A stretch of DNA of 17,685 nt from a bacterium (GTDB taxonomy: Bacteria > KSB1 > UBA2214): assembly GCA_029560815.1 (NCBI GenBank), contig JAKQKF010000149.1, positions 1 to 17,685 of the forward strand, written 5' to 3'. Both the position numbers and the translations under genes were made by a program. This document shows, one piece after another, positions 6,969-13,492 of this stretch; position 1 is the stretch's first letter, and every line of letters starts with the position of its first letter. A model generated the notes under the pieces. It was not told the origin of the DNA, did no database searches, and was given only the letters and a program-made list of their open reading frames with translations.

Positions 6969-8360
6969 GTGAAAAAAACCGCAACTATGTTGATGATGTT
7001 GGTGCTGGCCTGCCTGCTGACGGCGGCGCAGGCACAGGAGAAATGGCAGAACCTATGTAACGGCAAGAATCTCAAAAATTTCAAACTGCTCAACGGCAAG
7101 GCCGAGTTCCTCTACAAGGAGGGGGTTATCACTGGCGTCAGCAGGATCAACGTTCCGAACTCTTTTCTTGCGACAAAGCAGGTGTATGACGATTTCATCC
7201 TTGAATTTGAAACCATGGTCGATGATGGCCTCAACTCGGGCGTCCAGATTCGCAGCCTCAGCATACCCGAATATCAAGATGGACGGGTGCATGGCTATCA
7301 GATCGAGATTGAATCCTCCCCGCGCGCCTGGAGCGGCGGCATTTATGATGAAGCACGCCGTGGCTGGCTCTACAATCTCGAATGCAACCCGGCCGGCAAA
7401 ACGGCTTTCAAACCCGGTGAATGGAATCTCTATCGTGTCGAAGCCATCGGCAGCCGTATCCGGGTCTGGGTCAATGGTCAGCTGACCGCCGATATCGTCG
7501 ACGAAATGACACCCTCCGGCTTTATCGCTCTGCAGGTCCACAGCATCGGCCAGGATACGGCTGATGAGGGCAAAAAGGTGCAGTGGCGCAACCTCCGCAT
7601 CATGACCGAGGAGCTCGAACGCTGGCAATCCCCGGAGGAGCCGTCGGTGCCCCAGATCAGCCATCTTGACAACCGGTTGACGCCAAGGGAGATCGCAGAG
7701 GGCTGGCGCTTGCTCTGGGACGGAAAAACGACTCAGGGCTGGCGGGGGGCCAAACTGGCAGCCTTTCCCGAACAGGGCTGGCAGATCCGGAATGGTGTAC
7801 TCACGGTGCTGAAGAGCGCGGGCGGCGAGTCGCGGGCCGGCGGCGACATCATCACAGTAGACAAGTACCGTAATTTTGAACTCGAGGTCGATTTCAAGCT
7901 GACGCCGGGTGCCAACAGTGGCATCAAGTATTTCGTCGATCCGGAAATGAACAAAGGTGAAGGCTCGGCCATCGGCTGCGAGTTTCAGCTTCTTGATGAC
8001 GAGCTGCATCCGGACGCCAAACTGGGCACAGCAGGCAACCGTACTCTGGCGTCCCTATACGATCTGATCGCACCGGATGCACTGCGCCATACCCCAACCG
8101 AGAACACCGCCAAACGTCAGAATAAATACGGCTGGAACCGGGCCCGCATCGTCGTCAACGGCAGCAAGGTCGCCCATTTTCTCAATGGCATCAAACAGGT
8201 GGAATATGAACGTGGAACGCAGATGTGGCAGGCGCTGGTCTCACGCAGCAAATACGCAGTCTGGCCGAAATTCGGGGAACTGGAAGAGGGTCACATCCTT
8301 CTGCAGGAGCACGGCGACGAGGTGGAGTTTCGTAATATCAAGATCAGGGTTCTGCCTTGA
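6969..8360 (+). CDS. Secreted protein with two DUF1080 (3-keto-disaccharide hydrolase) domains
   Basis: This 463-residue protein starts at GTG 6969 with AAGGAG 6 bases upstream; the open frame extends further back without a ribosome site. A signal peptide (K-K-T, hydrophobic core, A-Q-A before Gln23) directs export. Two concanavalin-fold PF06439 domains follow, about residues 24-212 and 244-463. Each opens with the family's 'L-x-(D/N)-G-K' element ([22 protein letters not shown]) and has the inner signatures (NSGVQIRS and [15 protein letters not shown] and GCEFQLLDD). Family members act on 3-keto-glycosides made by glucoside dehydrogenases. Which half is active is unclear. The 141-base gap after the UroD-like gene leaves open whether the two share a transcript. 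Confidence 0.87.
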   Translation: MKKTATMLMMLVLACLLTAAQAQEKWQNLCNGKNLKNFKLLNGKAEFLYKEGVITGVSRINVPNSFLATKQVYDDFILEFETMVDDGLNSGVQIRSLSIPEYQDGRVHGYQIEIESSPRAWSGGIYDEARRGWLYNLECNPAGKTAFKPGEWNLYRVEAIGSRIRVWVNGQLTADIVDEMTPSGFIALQVHSIGQDTADEGKKVQWRNLRIMTEELERWQSPEEPSVPQISHLDNRLTPREIAEGWRLLWDGKTTQGWRGAKLAAFPEQGWQIRNGVLTVLKSAGGESRAGGDIITVDKYRNFELEVDFKLTPGANSGIKYFVDPEMNKGEGSAIGCEFQLLDDELHPDAKLGTAGNRTLASLYDLIAPDALRHTPTENTAKRQNKYGWNRARIVVNGSKVAHFLNGIKQVEYERGTQMWQALVSRSKYAVWPKFGELEEGHILLQEHGDEVEFRNIKIRVLP

Positions 8361-8416
8361 CGAAGAGCAGGCTGTAAGTGAATCGCCGGCTGCCGGCCGG
8401 TGCTGGGGTGAAACAG

Positions 8417-8490
8417 GTGGCCAGGGTCTTGTGATCAACAGCTGTATCGCCCGCTGTTTTCATTCCAGGCGAGGCGACAGCCCTGGCCAC
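8417..8490. repeat. Nested inverted repeat between convergent genes
   Basis: GTGGCCAGGG (8417-8426) and CCCTGGCCAC (8481-8490) are perfect 10-base inverted arms 54 bases apart. Inside them AACAGC (8437-8442) pairs with GCTGTT (8453-8458), and the last arm runs into TTTT on the + strand. The inner hairpin could be a weak terminator for the DUF1080 gene. The outer arms would fold the whole 74-base stretch on either transcript, a plausible two-way terminator or 3'-end stabiliser. Confidence 0.45.
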
Positions 8491-8507
8491 AGAGGCTATC
8501 CGCCGGC

Positions 8508-9293
8508 TCAAATCACGATCGTGCCTTCAAGATAGAGGGCAGCCCGGCCGGAAATTCTGACGCGATCGCCCTCATCACGGCACCACAGCTCGCCGCCCCG
8601 TTTCGAGATCTGCAAAGCGTGGAGTTCCTTTTTGCCCAGAACAGCTGACCAGTAGGGAATCAGCACGCAGTGGGCTGAGCCGGTAACCGGGTCTTCGGGC
8701 ACACCGACAGCCGGGCAGAAGAAGCGGGAGACAAAATCGCTCCGGCTGCCCGGAGCGGTGATGATGATCCCGCGGGACTCGAGCTTCAACAGGGCGGCAA
8801 AATCGGGCCTGGCCTGGAGAACGGCCTTTTCATCCTCCACCACCACCAGCAAATCCTCCTCGGAACTGAACACCTGCAACGGCTTGACGCCGAGAATTTC
8901 ACCGAGACCTGAAGGCGTTTCCCTGGTCTGCGGCGGCCGTGCGGGAAAATTCATTTCAAGAAGATCCCCTTTCCGGGCGACGATCAGCGGTCCGGCTTGC
9001 CGGGTTTTAAAGTGGATGCTCTCTGACGGCCATGCACGGCAACAAAGCTCGACGAAGGCGCTGGCCAGGGTGGCGTGGCCGCAGAGAGCGACCTCGGTGG
9101 CCGGAGTGAACCAGCGGATCTCGCACTCCCGGCCGCTTTCGACCAGAAAAGCGGTCTCGGAGAGGTTGTTTTCCGCGGCGATCGACTGCATCAACGGCTC
9201 CTCCAGCCATTCGTCCAGGAGACAGACGGCAGCCGGATTGCCGGCGAAGATTTTCGATGTAAAAGCGTCTATTTGATAAAGTGGTATTTTCAT
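8508..9293 (-). CDS. PhzF-family isomerase/epimerase-like protein
   Basis: This 261-residue cytoplasmic protein has the two-fold diaminopimelate-epimerase fold of the PhzF family. It shows YQIDAFTSKIFAGNPAAV at the N-terminus, catalytic Glu46 in NNLSETAF, CGHATLAS (71-78) and PEDPVTGSAHC (199-209). PhzF itself isomerises a phenazine precursor, but no phenazine genes are present, and most chromosomal members (YddE-like) have no known substrate. The start ATG overlaps the stop of the AlkD-like gene (ATGA), so its translation is probably coupled to that gene. It is the last gene of the three-gene minus-strand unit. Confidence 0.88.
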   Translation of the reverse strand: MKIPLYQIDAFTSKIFAGNPAAVCLLDEWLEEPLMQSIAAENNLSETAFLVESGRECEIRWFTPATEVALCGHATLASAFVELCCRAWPSESIHFKTRQAGPLIVARKGDLLEMNFPARPPQTRETPSGLGEILGVKPLQVFSSEEDLLVVVEDEKAVLQARPDFAALLKLESRGIIITAPGSRSDFVSRFFCPAVGVPEDPVTGSAHCVLIPYWSAVLGKKELHALQISKRGGELWCRDEGDRVRISGRAALYLEGTIVI

Positions 9294-10027
9294 CTCATCC
9301 CGCCTTTCCTGCGATCCGGCTCCCTCGCCATCGCCTGTTCTTTCAACGCCTTCGGCATCTTTTCAATGGCGTAGCGCAGCGAGGTCCGCGGCATCACCGC
9401 CTTGCGCGCCATGACAAACTCGAAAACCTCCTGCTGGTGGGCCTGGCTGGCCGCCTTGAGCATCCAGCCGTAGCCTTTCCGCACCATGTCGTCTTCATCC
9501 ATAAGCAAGATGTCGGCGAGCTCAAATATCTCCGGCAGAAAGTCACCCTGCCTGGCCGGGATGATCAGGCTGACGGCCGCCGCGCGCCGCATCCAGCGGT
9601 TCGGGGAGCGGGCCCAGCGCTTGAGATCGGCAAGATGGGCCGGGTAGCTCTGGATGAAGGCGCCGATGGTATGGTTGCAGAGGGTATCGCAGGCGGCCCA
9701 GTTGCTGACATAGGCATCAACCCATCTTTCGAAAAGCGGGAAATCCTCGGGAGTGAATTCCTTGCGCCGGGAGTAGGCCCACATGCAGGCGATAAAACTC
9801 TCTTCCATATAACCCGATTGCCACAGCTCCTCGCACAGTTGCAGGATCTCCACCTTGCTTCTGCCGTGGAGCTCCTTGAGATATCTTTTTCCCAGGGTCT
9901 CGACGGCGGCGGATTTTATGCCGTAGAGCTGGACCGGCTCCTTGAAGAACCTGAGACCGCTCTGCCGGGTTTTTTCGTCCGCCTCCTGCTGCAGCTCTTT
10001 CCTGATCCGGTCAAGAATTCCTTTCAT
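9290..10027 (-). CDS. DNA alkylation repair protein, AlkD-like HEAT-repeat glycosylase
   Basis: This 245-residue alpha-helical protein belongs to the PF08713 family. It keeps positions important in Bacillus cereus AlkD: Trp110 and Asp114 in SNWAACDTLCNH (AlkD Trp109/Asp113), an arginine-rich RRAAAVSLI near 147, Trp188 in RKGYGWMLK, and the C-terminal MPRTSLRYAIEKMP. AlkD removes positively charged alkylated purines without base flipping, so this protein probably does similar repair in the cytoplasm. AGGAGGAG 8 bases before the ATG is a strong ribosome site and overlaps the stop of the esterase gene, 12 bases away. The 3' end overlaps the PhzF gene by 4 bases. Co-transcription with a secreted esterase is unexpected. 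Confidence 0.87.
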   Translation of the reverse strand: MKGILDRIRKELQQEADEKTRQSGLRFFKEPVQLYGIKSAAVETLGKRYLKELHGRSKVEILQLCEELWQSGYMEESFIACMWAYSRRKEFTPEDFPLFERWVDAYVSNWAACDTLCNHTIGAFIQSYPAHLADLKRWARSPNRWMRRAAAVSLIIPARQGDFLPEIFELADILLMDEDDMVRKGYGWMLKAASQAHQQEVFEFVMARKAVMPRTSLRYAIEKMPKALKEQAMAREPDRRKGGMR

Positions 10028-10039
10028 TCTATTCTCCTC

Positions 10040-13000
10040 CTAAAACAAGACCTGCTCCATCGCCTTGAAAAGGGTCAAATCGAGCACCTGAAATGAGTCC
10101 GGCACGCGCCGGACAAGAGCGTTCAGCTGGCCCATAAGATGGAAGCTGAGGGGCAGTGCTACCCGGTAATTTTTTGCGGGTTCGATTCCGGCCTCCACTT
10201 GCGGATAGACGCGGAGCGGCGCCTGCCTCTTTGCCAGGACTTGCTCTATGTCCCGGATTTCGGCGCCCGTCATCTCCACGATTCCGATCGGGGTCGCCCG
10301 GTAGAGCGCGGCGATATCGGCCCAGGTGGTGATGCCCGCAGCAACAGCGGGCAGCTCCGGCGGGGCCTGCACCATCTGCAGGGCGTAATCCGAGCCGCCG
10401 GCGATGCGCATCGCATCAGCGGTGCGCGCCGCGATCCGGCCGAAACTGTTGTCCGCGTCGGCGATCGGAGCGGCCTTTTCAGGACCGGACGCCCAGCGCC
10501 AGCGGCTGTCAAAATGACGGACCTTGACCAGGCTGAAGGGATTCTCCCCGATCACCAGCAGATCGCAGCCGAGAGGATTCTCCTCCTGCAGCTGCAGCAG
10601 CATGGTCCCGGGCCGGTAGGCGGAGGGATCGTCTGCGGCCACCCAGTAGATGAGCCGCGCCGGGGCGAGGGGATTGTAGAAATAGAGTCCCATAATGCTG
10701 CCTTTGCCCGGCAGGCGCAGGCTGTCGGAGCAGATGATCTCCGGGCCGAAGCGGACCGGCAGCTGACCGGCCATTCTCTGCACCAGCTGGTTTTCCTCCG
10801 CCCGGCCGATCAGCACCAGGTTGTGTCTCTCCAGATCGGCCGGTGTCACTGCGGTATCGGGTTTGGTCTTGAGCCGTCCGTAGAGAATGTGATGGCTGGG
10901 CACGCCGTCCTTGATGTCGCCCTGATCGCTCACCCAGGCGGGGTGGACGCTCTTGCTGGCGGCGAGGGCGGCTGCGGCCATGGCCTTGCGCCCCGCTTCG
11001 TCGCCCCCGGTGCCGTAGACGATCAGCAGCGGCTCGCGATGGTAGAGGTTATGAACACCACCGGGGGTATGGAGGGTAAAAGAGGCGGTGTCGGGCCCGG
11101 CGGCTGAAGCGGACCAGCCTGCGGGACTCTGGCTGACCAGGATCGAGTCGGGCAGAGGGGCGGAGAGGGTGATGGGCACCCCCCCGTTGACGGAGAGCTT
11201 TAACGCCTGCCGGGGATCGAGGGGAGAGCATCCGGTGCGGATGAGCAGGGCGTGGAGATTATCCAGGGTCAGATAGAGCTGGTTGTCCCGGCCGGCGACG
11301 GCCTGAAAACGGGCCGGCCCCGGCAGCCGGCCCCACTCCGCCACCCTGAGCCAGTAGGCGCTGCAGGAATAACGGTCCCGGGCTGTAAAATCGATATGGC
11401 GGATCTCCTTCAAGTCGGGCCGCACCTGGGCGGTCATCCATGCCAGGGCGCGGGCATTGCCCTCCTGATAATTCCATGCGGCATGCTGGAGGCCGTTGGT
11501 CTCATCGATGACCACCTGCCCTCCGGCTGCCAGCAGCGCCTGCAGCGGAGCCCGCGAGAGCAGGACCGGCACAGTGGGGTCATCCTGGCTGTGGAGGGAG
11601 TAGAGGGGCACGTGGAGGCTGTTGCGGATGATCTGGTCCTGGCCCATGCCGCAGATCGGCCGGCCGGAAGCCCAGCGGTCGGGATAGCGGGCGGCCATCC
11701 TGAAGGTGCCGCCTCCGCCCATGCTGGTGCCGTTGAGATGGATCTGCCGGTCATCGATGCGCCAGTGGGCGCGCACGTAATCGACGGCATCGAGGATATC
11801 GGCTTCGGAGAGGTCGTAATACCAGCCGCCGCGGGCGCGGCCGAGGATGTGCAGTTCGAAATAGTCGGGATTGCTCTGCAGGCCGCCGGAATACTCGAGA
11901 TGATTGCCGCCGTAGCCGTGCATGACGATCACCAGAGGCCAGGTGCGGTTGGGATCGTATCCGGCCGGGATGGCGAGCTTGAAGGGCTGGCCGGTATCAT
12001 CAACACGGGAGAGGTAAGCCCACTCCTGCACCCCGCTCAGGGTATCCAGCAGGGCGGGATCGGTCCGGATCCTGTCCAGCCACTGACTCAGCCGGTAGCG
12101 CGCCTGCAGGGTCCGTTCGCCTTCGTCACCCTCCCGCTGCTGTGCATAGCCGATCATATAGTCCAGGTAGCTGATCCAGCCGTGGTAGCGGGCCAGCCCC
12201 GGGTCGGAGAGGAGGGCAGTGACCTTCCCGGCGAGCTCCTGCTGCAGCTGCTCCGGCCGGCCGATGCGGAGGCTCTTGTCAACGGTGAAAAGCCGGCCAT
12301 CGAGGTCCCGGGCATGAGCGCTGACGCGGTAAAAGCCGTCGGGCAGGGAGGGGGAGAAGGGGGCATCCAGGGGAAGGCTGAAGCGGGCGGCGGCCTGGTT
12401 GCGGATGTCGAAGAGTTGAATCGAGGCGGCAATCACCCGGCGCTGGTCCTGCTTTGGGCCCATCTGCGCCTGGAGTTCGGGTGCGGCAGCGGCGGCGGGG
12501 TGCGTTACCCGCAGCTGCAGCGCCGGGCGCAGAACCACGTCATCGACGAGAAAAGCGATGTGGTCCAGGGCGTTGCGGAAGATCAGGCGCAGGCTGCCCG
12601 GCGCCGCGCTTTCGGGGACGAAGAAAGTCTGGACCAGGCTGGTCCAGACGAGTTTGTCGCAGTCGGCGCGGCCGATGAGAAACTGCTTCTCCTGACCGGC
12701 CTCCTGCCAGGCCAGGAAGAGATCGACCTGACCCCATCCCGCCTCGGCATTGCGAAGCCAGATGCCGGCCTCATAGCGGTACCCCGGCTGCAGGAGTGCT
12801 GCGACATCGCAGGCGACCCCTCCCCGCGCGCGCAGCGGCGTCACCGCCAGGGCCTTTTTTCCGGAGTGGCCGGCGCGGGAATGGATCTCCACCCGGCACG
12901 AATCCACCCCCGACCAGCCGCTGAGCGTGCGGGCCTCAAATCCGGGGTTCGGCAGGAGGTTGATCTCCTGGGGCACGGCTTGAAGCAGGACGGGCATGAC

Positions 13001-13042
13001 CGAAAGAACTGATACCAGGATCAGAACACGAATGGCTTTCAT
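10040..13042 (-). CDS. Large secreted modular esterase (CBM-like + alpha/beta hydrolase + 5'-nucleotidase C-like)
   Basis: This 1000-residue protein starts at ATG 13042 with GGGAG about 9 bases upstream; the longer open frame lacks a ribosome site. Order of parts: signal peptide (1 to about 24); a jelly-roll carbohydrate-binding-like module beginning NLLPNPGFE (about 27-180, CBM_4_9-like); a linker; an alpha/beta hydrolase domain with HGYGG (His375), nucleophile Ser440 in GTSMGG, Asp487 in SQDDPTVP and His520 in GLQHAAW, similar to feruloyl/PHB-depolymerase-type esterases; beta-rich and Rossmann-like parts (about 530-855); and a final domain (about 863-960) resembling the 5'-nucleotidase C-terminal domain (FGRIAARTADAM, then a TGAEI motif, then a NYRVALP-type end) with no metallophosphatase partner. 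The likely role is ester removal from plant or microbial polymers outside the cell. First gene of an operon with the AlkD-like and PhzF genes. Confidence 0.82.
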   Translation of the reverse strand: MKAIRVLILVSVLSVMPVLLQAVPQEINLLPNPGFEARTLSGWSGVDSCRVEIHSRAGHSGKKALAVTPLRARGGVACDVAALLQPGYRYEAGIWLRNAEAGWGQVDLFLAWQEAGQEKQFLIGRADCDKLVWTSLVQTFFVPESAAPGSLRLIFRNALDHIAFLVDDVVLRPALQLRVTHPAAAAAPELQAQMGPKQDQRRVIAASIQLFDIRNQAAARFSLPLDAPFSPSLPDGFYRVSAHARDLDGRLFTVDKSLRIGRPEQLQQELAGKVTALLSDPGLARYHGWISYLDYMIGYAQQREGDEGERTLQARYRLSQWLDRIRTDPALLDTLSGVQEWAYLSRVDDTGQPFKLAIPAGYDPNRTWPLVIVMHGYGGNHLEYSGGLQSNPDYFELHILGRARGGWYYDLSEADILDAVDYVRAHWRIDDRQIHLNGTSMGGGGTFRMAARYPDRWASGRPICGMGQDQIIRNSLHVPLYSLHSQDDPTVPVLLSRAPLQALLAAGGQVVIDETNGLQHAAWNYQEGNARALAWMTAQVRPDLKEIRHIDFTARDRYSCSAYWLRVAEWGRLPGPARFQAVAGRDNQLYLTLDNLHALLIRTGCSPLDPRQALKLSVNGGVPITLSAPLPDSILVSQSPAGWSASAAGPDTASFTLHTPGGVHNLYHREPLLIVYGTGGDEAGRKAMAAAALAASKSVHPAWVSDQGDIKDGVPSHHILYGRLKTKPDTAVTPADLERHNLVLIGRAEENQLVQRMAGQLPVRFGPEIICSDSLRLPGKGSIMGLYFYNPLAPARLIYWVAADDPSAYRPGTMLLQLQEENPLGCDLLVIGENPFSLVKVRHFDSRWRWASGPEKAAPIADADNSFGRIAARTADAMRIAGGSDYALQMVQAPPELPAVAAGITTWADIAALYRATPIGIVEMTGAEIRDIEQVLAKRQAPLRVYPQVEAGIEPAKNYRVALPLSFHLMGQLNALVRRVPDSFQVLDLTLFKAMEQVLF

Positions 13043-13153
13043 TATCTCACTCCCTTGCTGAAGTGGAGCACGTTTTAACAGGCGGCGGCAGAAAAATCGG
13101 GCACAGATCCGGCCGGCAGCGGGTGCCAAAGAAGCAGCCGGTCGACGATGGCA

Positions 13154-13182
13154 AATATAATTCTATAATTGAACGCGATCAA
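13154..13182 (-). promoter_or_regulatory. Candidate promoter of the esterase-alkD-phzF operon
   Basis: On the minus strand TTGATC (13182-13177) and TATATT (13159-13154) are separated by exactly 17 bases, 112 bases upstream of the esterase ATG. The -10 box matches five of six consensus bases and the -35 four of six. It lies in the only AT-rich part of the 450-base divergent gap. Confidence 0.45.
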
Positions 13183-13212
13183 GATAAATGTGACTTTTTT
13201 TATTCTCTGCAT

Positions 13213-13237
13213 CCCGGCGGGTTCTCCAGCCGCCGGG
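13213..13237. other. Perfect 8-base-pair hairpin in the 450-base divergent gap
   Basis: The stretch 13043-13492 holds no supported gene. CCCGGCGG (13213-13220) pairs with CCGCCGGG (13230-13237) over a 9-base loop. Neither strand continues into a T tract, so it is not a terminator. TATCCGGARTCC occurs twice nearby (13241, 13292). Just before the DUF5916 gene, TGGTACAAT (13442-13450) resembles an extended -10 element but no good -35 box is present. Confidence 0.3.
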
Positions 13238-13492
13238 GCTTATCCGGAGTCCGGTGCCGGGCCTGAACCGGAGCCGGCCAATGTGAACCGATATCCGGAA
13301 TCCTGCCAGGCAGCTGTAACTTTCTCTCCGCTTTATCGTTCCATCTGTATGTTTCCGTGGGTGAAGCCTTGAAGAGCTCTGCAGAGTATGGTCAATGCGG
13401 TGAGTCTCTTCATTTCCCCCGAACTGCCAGGCCGGAACGGATGGTACAATCCCCCGATTTGTTTCCCACTTGACTGCTGAGAGACGGCCACG

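Noticed and set aside
7053..8009. Minus strand open frame (318 aa) opposite the DUF1080 protein
   Set aside because: No ribosome site and no family features; the + strand gene has two clear domains.
11252..13012. Very long + strand open frame (586 aa) opposite the esterase
   Set aside because: No recognisable motif, low-complexity Gly/Ala/Glu composition; the minus strand has a complete catalytic triad and signal peptide.
13164..13169. Perfect TATAAT on the + strand
   Set aside because: No -35 box at a proper distance and 320 bases from the nearest + strand gene.
13169..13372. Small + strand open frame with an exported-looking N-terminus (TTG start)
   Set aside because: The hydrophobic stretch is suggestive, but the TTG lacks a ribosome site, the frame covers the opposite-strand promoter and a hairpin, and the rest is Pro/Glu-rich without family features.
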